NCBI GenBank assembly: GCA_000310025.1
Contig: FN649727.1
Location: 2,274,762 to 2,338,761 of the forward strand
DNA from: Ectocarpus siliculosus
Taxonomy: Eukaryota > Sar > Phaeophyceae > Ectocarpales > Ectocarpaceae
DNA: 64,000 nt
Direction: 5' to 3'
Shown: piece by piece, positions 1 through 21,437 of the stretch
Layout of the letters: every line of letters starts with the position of its first letter
How positions within the stretch are numbered: position 1 is the first letter of the stretch
Program-made: the position numbers and the translations under genes
The notes under the pieces: generated by a model
Told to the model about the DNA's origin: nothing
Seen by the model: the letters and a program-made list of their open reading frames with translations, nothing else
Databases searched by the model: none

Positions 1-1053
1 TCCACTATCGCGGCAGATCTCGCACCAGTGGCAATTCCTCTCCGACGATTCCGACATTGTACAAGGTTGTACGCACACGGTTTCCACGGCGGTTCTGTCT
101 TTATTCGTGAGGATCCTGACACGATGGCTGCCCTCTTCTGTCGTTTAGTACCATAGTTGGGGCTGGCTGGTGAGAAGAATCTCAGTCACTGCGGCTCATT
201 CATCTTCGAATGTCCTCCACAAAATGAGAAATTTTCAAATTCGTCAAGAAAGTACAATCAAGGTAGACAACACACACACTTTTCACGCATACATACAGCA
301 GCAGACTTGTATCTCCTTATCACCTGCCGCCCTTTTGGTTGGTTGTATGCATATATACATGGTGTGCCCAGGTCTGAAAGTACTGCACATTGCGGAACAT
401 GATTGATTGCGAGAGGGGACAGTTCTTTGCGGTGCCAATGACTTGCAATAGTGAAGCTCTACCTTTTATGTCCATCGACGGTCGATCTTCTGAATGAACG
501 CGTTCAACACCAAACCAATATTTATTGACACATTGCAGCGAGAGGCAACGGACGAAATTCAACGTATCAAGTTCCTAGTGATTCCGCGCGTTTCGGTTGA
601 CGTGGAAGCAAGTCACAACATGACGTGCACAGATGCTATGATGTGTCATCTGGAGAAACAGACGAACGGATCCATCCAAGATAGCAGCCCGATTTCGTTT
701 TGGAGCAGATTCGAATGGGCGCAGTGTGGCCGGGAGTTATCCTTACGCGCGCTGCGCAAATACGTTAAATACCCTTCCCTCGAATCTCTAACAGGACACA
801 TCGCTTTGCTATCGTTGTCCTTGTCTTCCAAGTGACAAGCCGTCTCGACCTCTTGTATTACCGCCGTGTGGTCACACGGTACCCCACAATAGCACAGAAA
901 CAAATGTGAAGACCCAGATACAATCCTAACCACTCCCGAATCTGACAAAAAACATGCTAAATACAGTATCGATGTGTGTGTGACGTGTGAGAGAGCCAAC
1001 ACATATTCCTCGGGCTGCCATCTTGTCTGCGTACGCTGCTGCATAACAAACAG
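1..1053. other. Left edge, no assignable exon
   Basis: No exon can be supported here. The region should hold upstream exons or intron of the Fes1/Sil1-like gene whose last exon starts at 1054, because that exon is preceded by an acceptor (aaacag) and does not start with a credible initiator. Short open stretches on both strands lack recognisable motifs. Confidence 0.5.
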
Positions 1054-1626
1054 GACGGTCCTGATTCCCAACCCTCGGTGCTGGCTCTTCTGCTGGAAAA
1101 CGCCATGGCCGCCACGACCCCGACTCTGAGAAGCAAAGTTGTCTATGCACTTTCAGCGTGCTTGACAAATAGTGGTGATGTACAGCTTCAGTTCGGCTCG
1201 CGAATGGGAGAGGCCGTGCTTTCAGCGATGTACGGTGCAGATGGATCAGATCGCCGTGTTAGAATGAAGACCCTCACCCTCATGTCAGATTTGCTTCAAG
1301 AGGCTGCGAGAGGCTCGCCGGCAGCTGTTCTAGCCACGATGCCTGTTGGCTCCACGGCTTCGTCGGGCGGGGCCTGGTGTCGCCGAGTAGATGAAGCGCT
1401 GCAGCATGCACATTCTCCAGCTGCGCTGGAAAAGGCGATCGAAGCTGTTCAGTCTTTTACACCCTCGTGCAGGGATCAATTTGCACAGCTCGACACAAAA
1501 CGACGATTAGAAGGCCTAGCCCAGCAATGCCGTTCATCGCCTCCGGAGGGGTTCGAGGTAGCAGAGGAAGAATTTCACAAGGAATTGACCCAGAAATTGG
1601 AAGAATGTGCTGTCGCTCTTCGATGA
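1054..1626 (+). CDS. Fes1/Sil1/HspBP1-like Hsp70 nucleotide-exchange factor, last exon
   Basis: This is an open exon of about 190 codons ending at TGA 1624-1626. It starts after the acceptor aaacag at 1048-1053 in phase 0, so the protein continues upstream. The product is all-helical, with armadillo-like spacing. The stretch LRSKVVYALSACLTNS, followed by QFGSRMGEAVLSAMY and KTLTLMSDLLQEAARG, follows the pattern of the repeats in Fes1, HspBP1 and Sil1, which bind the Hsp70 ATPase domain and release ADP. The C-terminus is charged and probably a coiled helix. No ER-retention signal is seen, and the N-terminus that would separate cytosolic Fes1 from ER Sil1 is missing. The assignment rests on fold pattern rather than on diagnostic residues; another ARM-repeat protein is possible. 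Confidence 0.55.
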   Translation, partial: DGPDSQPSVLALLLENAMAATTPTLRSKVVYALSACLTNSGDVQLQFGSRMGEAVLSAMYGADGSDRRVRMKTLTLMSDLLQEAARGSPAAVLATMPVGSTASSGGAWCRRVDEALQHAHSPAALEKAIEAVQSFTPSCRDQFAQLDTKRRLEGLAQQCRSSPPEGFEVAEEEFHKELTQKLEECAVALR

Positions 1627-3712
1627 CCCGAGCAGAGTAGTGTGGCATGTAGTGGTACTTTCGACGAGCTTGTAGGCTATATGAGCGACTCCCACTTTCG
1701 TAGGAGTTTGAGGTGTTTGCTTGGACGAAATCACTGTTGTTGGTTTAGTCTACACGCTGCAGCCGCCAGGACAGATAGCGCGCATTTCTCGGGCCTTCGC
1801 CATGAACCGTGTATGACGCTTGCGTGTTGACGTGATGCCCTAAGCATATACCCGGACCCAATACCCCCGCGCGCGGGGCGGGGGCGGGGGGCACACAGGC
1901 AAAGAGATGTTGGTATGGTTTGACATAGGAGTACACAGCAGTTAGACGTGGCGTCGTGGATAATAGATTACGTTCTATCGATGGCCGCAATACGAGGCTT
2001 GTACATGGGAAAATGAATGCAAAATATGCATATATGAATTTTTTACATGCAGATGAAGATATTTTCAGCACGGGACTCGACCCGGGGGCCCCTCTCTTCG
2101 GGTGATCGGAGGTACCAGACCAAGTCGCTAGAGATGTGTACCCCATGCAACCGAATGAGACAGACCACTCGAGCCTACATGTACATGCATCAAACGAACA
2201 CGACATGGGCATGTACAAAGGGGCACCTAAAAGGAGAACCCCGGGGTTCGGTACTAACCTGTGCATCGTGTGTATGTGAGTTCAAGACCCTACGCCGAAC
2301 ATCTGCGATCTCAGTACATTCAGAGTGGAACCATCCCCCAAGTACAGGTAGAAAATAGGTACAAATACCACGAAGGAAGGGTACAAAAAAACCTTCGGGG
2401 AATACAACGCAACAATAAATACCTGGTGAACGATGCCGCCGTGATACGGGTTCGGGTATACTTTTTTTGTGAACACAAACTTCTTCTGCGACATGCTCAC
2501 CTACCCGATTTTTCTGTTGAGTTCTGTGAAACTAGCAGAACCCTACCCGGAATTTAAAACCCTGCAGACCACACTTGGAACAGTCGGCTTTTTTATGTAG
2601 CATACCTGGGTCTATTCCAAAGGAAAGCAGCGTAGAGTATATATATATGCATACGTGATCATGACACAAAACACTATCTCAAATCGCACCCACCCAAAAC
2701 ACGGGTAGGGTAAAATCCTTCAGGGTGCACGGCACTGCTACTTCCCTCAAAGAGGTGACGGTGAGGAGGCGCCGTCACTGCCAGACTAAAAAAGATATGC
2801 ATGTTTTACTCGGCAACGCGGTGAGGCCTCCTCCAAGACAAAATCCATCCGCTCACTCCTCTTTTTGCGGCTGCCGTAAGAGCGCCACCATGCTCTGTTT
2901 ACCAATTATTTCGCGGCTGCCGTAAGGGCGCTACCATGCTCTTCGCGCGGGGCACATGAGGAGCTGCAATCAAGGAACAAAAATAAATAGAGATCGAAGC
3001 AACTTCGCACTGCCGAAAAACTACCGACTTTTACGTGAAGTATGCTGTCCTTGTCTTGTCCTGTCAACACCAAATACTGCGTAGGGCGCACGCAAGACAT
3101 GAGTAAATCAAACGAGACATCGCAAGCACGTCAGCAGTTCAGAAGCAAAACGCACCAGGTCAGCAAACAACCATTTCGGGGTAGCGAAATTGCACCAAGG
3201 TGCGCGATCGTGCGCAATACCGCCGCCCCTTCGCTGCAGATCAGTCTCGTCTGAGACTCGATCGGACGAGTCGGGCGGCGGCCACGCCTCTTCGTCGTAC
3301 ATCACAGCTCTGGCTGACAAACCCCTTTCAAATCTACTCACACCCAAAAGAACACAAACACCAAACTCGTTCTACTTTGAAACTTCATGCCACACTCTAC
3401 CATCGATCGTGTACAACTACTACAACAGAACACCTTTGTTCTTTGGTTCAACAGCAACCGAACACGATCTGGCACAACGCAACATCGCCAGTAAACCTTA
3501 GCAGTTCTGGGTTAGACTCAACCTCGGGGCTCATCTTGAGAAAAAAATTGCGCCACGTAGCAACAATCGCATTAATAGCTCACTCTTCCCCATCGTACAT
3601 TAGACTCCCCCCTTTCCCTGAACCCCCTCGACCCCCATGACCCAGTCTGCTGATTCAAACTTCAAACGTGAAGAGGGGTGACGCTGGGGCTCTTCAAGCC
3701 CTTGACAATGCA
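1627..3712. other. Convergent intergenic region
   Basis: The 3' ends of the exchange-factor gene (+) and the RRM gene (-) face each other across about 2.1 kb. No coding exon is supported. The stretch holds a short direct repeat at 2867-2942 and AT-rich runs. An ORF at 3200-3640 (+) has no domain or splice context and was not accepted. Confidence 0.5.
2867..2942 (+). repeat. Direct repeat, two 30-bp copies
   Basis: Copies at 2867-2896 and 2913-2942 both read gcggctgccgtaag, then a g- or gg-variant, and end with ccatgctct. They differ at two positions and are spaced 46 bp start to start. Intergenic; function unknown. Confidence 0.7.
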
Positions 3713-6700
3713 TTAGTAGGGCTGGCTGCCGTATGTTCCTTCCGCGGGGTTCCGCGCCTGCTGCTGAGCCTGTACCTGCGCGTGTTGTTGCACTTGAGCT
3801 TGCGCCTGCTGCTGGTTGCGCATGGCAGCAGCATATTCTGCTTGCGTATACTGCGCCTGGCCATCCGGGAGCCCATAGGCCGCCTGGGGCGGAAGGGTAA
3901 CAGGGAACGACCCTGCCGTCGTCCCTCCTTCGGCACTGTAGGCAGCCCCAGCCCCTCGGCCGTTGTAGCCGTAGGGGGTGGGAGCGGAATACATCTGGCC
4001 GTTGTACCCATATCCCGCCGCGGCGTAACCGTACGCTGGCTGTTGGCCGTACGAGGCGGCCGCATTTCCATTAAAGGGAGCCCCACCGTTGTTGTATGGG
4101 AACGAGCCCCCTCCCCCATAGCCAGCCCCCGCGCCGCGGCCACCAGCACCGAACGGTTGGGCCCGCCCCCTCGTGCCTGTGAAAGGCGCGGCGACCCCAC
4201 CCCCTAGCGCAGGGGAAGAACCACCTGCGAACTCTCCACGAGGGGCACGACCGCTGCGGTTCTCCTTGGGTTCTGCACGCTTCACCTCAACCATCTTGCC
4301 ATTGATCTCGTGCGTACCCATCATAATGTCGTGGACAACAGCGTCCTCCTGGAAAGTAACAAAGCCAAAGCCACGCGAGCGCTGCGTCTGCCTGTCGAAC
4401 ATGACGACAGCATCAACAACGCCACCGAACGTCTCGAAATACTTCCTGAATTCCGCCATCATGACGGTTGGGGCCAGGCCTCCGACGAATATCTTATTGG
4501 TCTCCGCTGGCCTGCTGGACCTGGGCAGAGGGTGCCGGCAACGCGGGCGGGGGTAAGGGCAAGGGATTGGGTTTTGCAGAACGGAAAGGGGTAGTTGAAT
4601 CCTTTCTCGCGAAAAAGCGTAAAGAAAATACCTCAGGTGCTTGACGCGGATTGGCGGAAGTCTCGCAGCGAAACTAATAATGTTCGACACTTTTTCGGCG
4701 CGAGAAAAGGTTGCAAATTTTTGCTCCAGATCGCGCGCAAAAGTTTCCACACTATTGCGCAACTTGTGCAACTTGTTGCTCTCATAGAGAGCGTACATGA
4801 CCTTAACTTTTTCTCGCAACTTCATGCTCCCATGAAAAGCGGTGTGGAAGAGCCTGCCCCTGTCCCTTCCCGTTTTATTTTCGGTCTTATCTGTGAATGT
4901 CACCTCAGACTATCGTAGATTGTGACGTCAGTTGAATGATGGCAGTCGCCAAACGTTACGGACCAAGTCAACAAATTATGTTTCTCATCGGTACTTCGCA
5001 ATTATGGCACTCTGCGATATCCATGTCATTCTTGCATCTTTCAATCTGGATTCGGGCCCCGAGATCGAAGATAGGGGGGTGCTGTTAATGTCACCTCAGA
5101 CTGTCGTAGATTGTGACGTCAGATGACCTGTTGGAGATCTACCGTTGGGGTGCTGCCACAGATAGAGTCAGTACATGATGGACGCTGAACCCTGCCGCAG
5201 CGGGCTCGCTCTCCCCTGACTCACAACACAACTTTCGTACTCTTCAGCCTCTCCCACAAGAGGTTGAACCGGTGTGTATCCATACCACACATCCCTAAGG
5301 GAACTAAGCCACATGTGAACCTGGAGACATCCGTCTCATATATCGCAGATTGGCTACACCGAAAAAACGCGTATGCACAAGACGAAAAGACTTTTCAATG
5401 TTATTTAGAATAAAACGAAAACTATCTACGTCATTGCGACAACACGATCGTCTCGCTCTGTTGTAGCATACTCGCCGGGCCAAGTTGGTGTGTAGCTCCG
5501 TGGTATTGCAGGGCATGCTTCACCCCATGCAAAACACATGTGCCGGAGTAAATGCCCCACTGAACGCTGCTGTGGTTGCTCAGCGAAACCCGTAGAATGC
5601 CTCCCTCGTGCTCAGAGGGCCTATCGCGACTTTGATCTGGGCTACGCTCTAGGTATGTACTATCGTACAGCATGAGGCAAGTGCCGCCGCCAGGGCACAC
5701 GGAAGACGAACTGCCCATCCGGACAAGCTCGATGTGTATGGATTTTGCACGACAAATAGTGCTGCAAAGGCACCCTTGATTGGCCGACGTCCAAGAGCGA
5801 TGGAGCACCACGATGATGTCAATCTACATATGAACGCCTGTCAGAATTCCTCCTTGAGCAACTCTAGTAAAGATGGGGTCGTCCAACAGGGATTCGTTGC
5901 CCTGAGATCCTCGACCTACCTCGTGTATGCATACGTTGCATTCAACTCCTGTTCGCACCAAGTTCAATTAGCAATCCTCCAATGGAATCCTCTTGTCACT
6001 CGTCGACAGCAGTTGAGTCGAAAAATACAGTAGTTCAATCGCGAACAGGTATGAGACGCTATGAGACGGTTGTCTCCAGGTTCGCGTGTGAGCAAGTTCC
6101 CTTTGGGATGTGTGGTGTGGATACACACCGGTTCAACCTCTGGTGGAGAGGCTGACGAGTACGGATAGTTGTGTTGAGTGTCAGGAGGGGAGCGACCTTG
6201 CTGCAGCAAGGTTCAGCGTCCATTATACACTGACTCTATCTATGGCAACACCCCGAAGGTAGATCTCCGACAGGTCATCTGACGTCACAATCTACGACAG
6301 TCGGAGGTGGCGTTCACACAGGCGCTGTTTCTTAAAAAAAAAGCATTCATGTTGGGATTCGAACCAGCTACCCGACCCTTCACAAATTTTCGAGGATTCG
6401 CCTTACACCTATGCATACGTATGAATAAATAAAACTTAAAATTTCCCCCAAAGTTTCCCTGATGTTTAGCAATCAAACGGTTTGCCATAGTTCTCAACCT
6501 GCCTTAACACTGCACAAGGCATCCTGGTATATTATAGGACGGCAGCTCTCTCTAGATAAAAAAGAAAACAAGGGTACCTGGAGGATGGGCCTGGCGCTTC
6601 GCTCTTGGGTACTGCGCGCTTGACATCCACAACCTTGCCGTCAATCTTGTGCTCCTGAGACAAAATCTCATCGAGAACTGTTGTGCATGTGTGATGGCAC

Positions 6701-7753
6701 GTAAAGCACGCGACGTAGGCAGCAGGCCAACAGGAAGAAGCGCTCTTAGTTGCGTGGGAATCAGGGCCTTGGCAGACGGCATGGGACAACCCACGGCCCA
6801 TGACTCTGATCCCACGATCTGCCCAGGTGCCCACCAGCGGTTGGGTGACATGGGTAATGCACTCTGTATCTGAATAAGATTGGTCACATCATCGGAGGCG
6901 GAGAATTTGCAAGGTTGGGCACATTGGAGGCGGGGCAACTGATTTTTCGAGAATTGTGTTGAGTGAATTACCGGTTATATCCTCGAACTTGATGAAGCCG
7001 AACCCCCTCGGATGCCCGGTGTACTTGTCCTTCATGAGCGCAATGTCCGCTAGCGTGCCGTACTTCCCGAAATGATGTCTGCGCAAACATTTTCAACAAC
7101 ATGTAACAGGTCGTTGTTGACGTGTCCTGGCGGGTGGACGAGGGGGGATCTGACGATGTGACGTAGGTAAAACCTAGCAAACATGGGGCCACAAAACTCC
7201 ACGTACATTCTGATTTCTCGGAACTTTAAGATCGTCGGTTTCTCAAATTTCAAGATAATTCTGAAAAGGGTGCTTGCCTCGATTTTTGAATTTCGTGTTT
7301 CGTGTAAAGCGGTTGTGCGTGCTTTTGGTATCCGCTCACAGGCACATGAAGGAACAGACCAAGTAGGGTAAGTACACAACAGCAGCATCGGGAAAACCTA
7401 GTCAGTCGAGCTGCCAGAGCATATCATGAACGCCCAGAGTAGTGGATTTTGGGAACGAAAAAATCACACCTGAGGCCCTCCTCTGTTGTCTGCCACGATA
7501 TCCCGCCGATGAAGAGCTTTCCCTCCACGTCGTTGTCTTTATCGTGAGCAACAGAACCGGCAATCCCCGGTGCCTGAGGCCCTCCCTGGTTGGAGGAGGA
7601 TTCTTCCACAGCCTTCGAGAACCCTGAAGCCGAAGCAGGCGACGACGTGGCCCCAACGGCGGCCGAGGCAACAGCAGCTGCCAGCGCACCGGCTTCCGGA
7701 GCATCCCCTAAATTCAATCTCTCCACCCCTTCTCCCAACCCATTCACGTCCAT
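3713..7753 (-). CDS. Two-RRM hnRNP/DAZAP1-like RNA-binding protein
   Basis: There are four exons on the minus strand: 7753-7470, 7078-6972, 6677-6578 and 4520-3713. Phases agree at every junction and the sum is 432 codons plus stop. The start is the ATG at 7753, which opens an acidic, Ala/Ser-rich leader of about 77 residues. RRM1 spans exons 1-3, with RNP2 LFIGGI and RNP1 RGFGFIKF. RRM2 is in exon 4, with RNP2 IFVGGL and RNP1 RGFGFVTF, and ends in VEVKRAEPKE. The remainder is a long low-complexity tail rich in Gly, Tyr, Ala and Gln, typical of hnRNP A/B, Musashi and DAZAP1 proteins, which bind mRNA for splicing, transport or translation control. Which of these it matches best cannot be told by eye. 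The 2.06-kb last intron carries an inverted-repeat element. Confidence 0.92.
4894..4931 (+). repeat. Solo copy of the element end found at 5088
   Basis: The segment cacctcagactatcgtag, followed by attgtgacgtcag, repeats the terminus at 5090-5126 with one difference, in the same direction and 193 bp away. It looks like a leftover from an earlier insertion or a nested copy. It sits in the last intron of the RRM gene. Confidence 0.65.
5088..6314. mobile_element. Non-autonomous inverted-repeat element in RRM gene intron
   Basis: The ends are long inverted repeats of about 260 bp. The left arm, 5088-5350, starts cacctcagactgtcgtag. The right arm, 6048-6314, is its imperfect reverse complement, starting cacctccgactgtcgtag on the other strand. 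Strongly matched blocks include the terminal 40 bp, gaaccggtgtgtatccata and cgaacctggagac/gtgaacctggagac. The middle (about 5351-6047) has no transposase-like ORF, so the copy would depend on a helper elsewhere. No clear target duplication was found. The insertion lies between the last two exons of the RRM gene and leaves the splice sites intact. Confidence 0.75.
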
Positions 7754-10430
7754 CCTAGCTGTATTGCGCACAACACAAACCAGACGTCGACAAACGGCAG
7801 AGGGTTGGTCGGATCCGTCGTGAACAGAAACGAATGTATGGAACCCGCACGTCGGGGGGGCAAACCTGTTGTGCGCACATCCCGACATTTTCATTTTTGC
7901 GGCGCTGAGAGAGCAAAAATAGAGCCGCTGCTGCTTCCGGGCAGCTGCCAACCTTCAGGCGACCTAACATCACCAACATCACCTACCTTACACATCGCAC
8001 CTTACACATCGCACCAGGGGATTGGTACCTTCTCACGCCTCACCTTCGCGAGTGTGCGCGGATTCAAGTGTGTGCTCTCGCTCCCCCACCGCACACACCG
8101 GCTCTTCTCGATGAAATGCCCGACCTGTCTCCGTCCGATGATATTGCACACCGTCACCAAAATTCGTGGTGGTCGTTGGGGAGCCCAAGCGTATGTACGA
8201 ATCGGGAGTTGAATAGCCTGGGTTTTTTCAGACCGCAAGAGTTAGAAAACGTCATATTTCGGTCTGTTGGTGAAGCATTTGAACGTGGACGCACATGTAG
8301 CTTATCTGGGACCACCTGGCTGATCAGATTGGGATAGATAAATCATGAGCTCCCGCGAGGGACGGTAGCGAAGACAACAAGGCAACATCTCTCTCGCACA
8401 GAGGAACTAACGGGGCGGGGGGAATCTCCACGTCCCTCAAGTGAAGCCAGTGTAGAAGTTGTATGCGCGAGCTCGTGCAAATACAACCAGCAGCAGCTGC
8501 TGCACACTGTGGATGTACGTTGAATTAATTGTAACCGGTGGTTGTAAGGCTTAAGTTCTGTACAGAACGCGTCACCACTGAGCCCCTTGGCAACAACTAT
8601 CTTCCAATCTTACAGCGTCTATCAAAGTGTCTCCTTGTGTCTCGCCTTATTACCCGTCCACGCCGACAATCTCTCCACAGAGAGGATCCAAAAAATAATG
8701 ATCTGAAATTCACAAAGCGAAAATTACAACGATAGGTCAAGTCCATTCATTTTCTCGACGCAGGGACTGGAACCACCATCCAATCATCACAGCTAGCTGC
8801 AATGTAGGTTGTGGGGTATATTGCATGGTTGATTAGTTAACTATACTGATTTACATCAAGAGACCTTTGTGGCCGGTATGTTATGTACCGCTCGTCGTCT
8901 GGTCAATCATCATGGTCCTTTAGCATGCATATGTAGAATAAGTGGTGCATGCAGCAGTTAATTGTAGCTGTTAGTGTACCTGGAGAGGTAGTAGCTAGGT
9001 GCACCTCCCTCTGTTGGTTCTCGAAAACACATTGAAAATAGTTTTGAAAACTGAGGGAGATTACATGCCCTACGACTACAACAAGGGTGCCACACACAAA
9101 ACGCCCGACCAGTACCTTACACATTTCTTCTACACCTTCCCAACATAACATATATGAGACACACAAGACAGTTACCAAATTGTCTTGTTGAGCCTGTTAC
9201 TCGCAGGGGAGATGTCCCTATAATATTATGCTGTCTGGGAAACCGTAGACACAGGTACTTTCTGACGCTATGAATTCATTGCTAATCTGTCTCAGACTCT
9301 TTTCTATGATAGAGATGGATTCGTTGTGTCATATTAAGAAAAAAAAAAATATATATATATATATATGTTGTACTCAAAAATCAAAGATAGATAGGCTGCC
9401 TACTAACCTCACTACCATCGAGATCAGACCACATCAGGCAGCAGTAGTCGAAGGGGTTTAGCTGAAGTCTCTACAGCAAGTGAGTGGGAAGAGTTAGTTT
9501 TTGCTCACTCAATCGGAACAAAGATACGAAGTAGAATAGGTAGGAAAAAACGCCCGAGGGATGCCAAAAACAACACGTTAAAAGTGGGGCGGCTGTGTTC
9601 CAGGGTATATATATATAGGTATGCAGCTGTTGTTGTGTGCTAAGGTCTTTGTGTAACGTTTTGGGTCGACAAAAATATGTATCTCACCCCGCTCTGTCGT
9701 TTGTCATCCTCTGTTTCGTTTACGGGAGTCTCAGACTTTGTGCTACTACATACGTACGTGTCGAGCCACGAAAATATTGTTTTGTGTGTTCGTCCGCCAT
9801 CCATCTTCAAACATATTGTATGTGAAAAGAGGGAATCGTCCTCGACGGACGTCGGGGAGACTTTTTCCCTTTATGAAGAGGATTTCCACACACACACGGA
9901 TCACGACTTGTATATCGACCGAGAGCGTCTCCAAGCAGGTGCACAGCAGTGCGCGTATTCACCATCATCCCCGTACCGCCCAACACCACACCAGCGGCGC
10001 GCGAAACACGCTTGCTTGCTTGGCCAGAGATCGGCGTCCCCATGCAAGGACCCATCTTACCCTAACGTTGTCCCAGCCCTTTCTCCTTCATTTTCCTTGT
10101 TTTATTATTATTGCTGGTGATACCGCTACTACCACGGCTTGTGCCACGCGCCGATCGGTCGCGAACGCAAGAGCGGTCATTAATTTACCCACTTAGCAAT
10201 ACAGACAAGCGTCGCAATCCTCGAAACGGAGGAAACAAACGTCACGGGTAATCAGCCTCTGCTGTACCAAGAAAGCAAAGATTGTCTTGTGTTCTCCTTC
10301 CACAGACAACCTGAGCAAGTCAACCATGCCGCAACACGGGAGGAGAGGGGGGCGAGTTCCCCATCTGCGAAGAAGCTATCGCAAACGTAATAAATCCAAC
10401 AACAATCTCGATACATGTACCGTCTCAGTC
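7754..10430. other. Intergenic region with simple repeats
   Basis: This is the upstream side of the RRM gene and the downstream side of the ArgRS gene. No exon is supported. ORFs at 9677-10120 and 9738-10196 (+) overlap in two frames and lack motifs. A short AT microsatellite lies at 9350-9366, with another TA run near 9606. Confidence 0.5.
9350..9366. repeat. (AT)n microsatellite
   Basis: About eight AT units follow a run of ten A residues. Intergenic simple repeat. Confidence 0.8.
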
Positions 10431-10625
10431 CAAAGTGTTCACACGTACGTGTACAATCGTCACGCTGGCAACTCATGTGCACGTGCTCGACGGTCGTGGG
10501 TATCCCCGCACCATCAGCAAAGAACGGCCGCGTGTAATCCAGTCTAGGGCCTTCATACCAAGGAGGTTAAAGCAAATCCAAAATATAAATGATGCTCGTC
10601 GCCTCGCAAATCAGTTCGTTTCTCA
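10431..10625 (-). pseudogene. Decayed tandem copy of the ArgRS 3' end
   Basis: This block repeats 10630 to about 10825 at a spacing of about 200 bp. On the minus strand it reads LICEAT in place of the functional LLCEAT, then LLGMKALD followed by Trp, and lacks the original stop. The shared part also covers about 110 bp downstream of the functional stop codon. It therefore covers roughly the last 25 codons plus 3' flank of the synthetase gene, broken by frame changes. It is too short and damaged to be translated as a domain. It could alter polyadenylation of the parent gene, which lies immediately beside it. Confidence 0.7.
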
Positions 10626-10736
10626 AGTTCAAAGTGTTCACACGTGCTACGTGTACAATCGTCACACCGGTAACTCATGTGGACGATGCTCAACGGTCGT
10701 GGGTGTCCTCGCACCGCCACCAAAGAACGGCCGGGT

Positions 10737-21060
<10,324 letters not shown>

Positions 21061-21437
21061 GGCCGTCAATGTATTAACTGAAAATACGCCCTGTGCACTC
21101 CGGGGTAGCGAAGATCACTCCCCGTTAGTCTCTTCTACGTATATACCACAAAGAACGAGACAAGGAACGGGTCCGGTACTGGTGGTGTGGGGGGCCTGGC
21201 GGCGGTGGTGTTGTGCCGTGGGGGGTCGACATTTTGGATAATTTTAAATCGCTACTAGGGTGTGGTATGTACGGGTGCGGGGGGTTCCGTGTGTCACGTC
21301 ACGTCTGCTGCTGCTCGGCTCGTACATACGCTGCTGCTGTGGTGCTGCCACAGGCAAACTCTGCTCGCAGCCCCCACGTCTGTGCGCGTGTTCGAAACCA
21401 AGAGCAACGTTGAACAGGGAGTGGAAATTGGAGCACG
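21061..21437. promoter_or_regulatory. Divergent ArgRS/golgin upstream region
   Basis: Only 377 bp separate the ATG of the synthetase (minus, 21060) from the ATG of the golgin (plus, 21438). Both promoters and both 5' leaders must fit here, or overlap into the first exons. No TATA box is evident. The stretch is GC-rich on the golgin side (gtggtgtggggggcctgg near 21180). Confidence 0.55.

Noticed and set aside
6340-6400. Another ggttcgaatccc-type motif on the minus strand
   Set aside because: No A box or stem pairing upstream, so not a tRNA gene.
9677-10196. Overlapping plus-strand ORFs of about 150 codons
   Set aside because: Two frames are open over the same stretch, no motif, no plausible splice sites; likely 3' flank of ArgRS.
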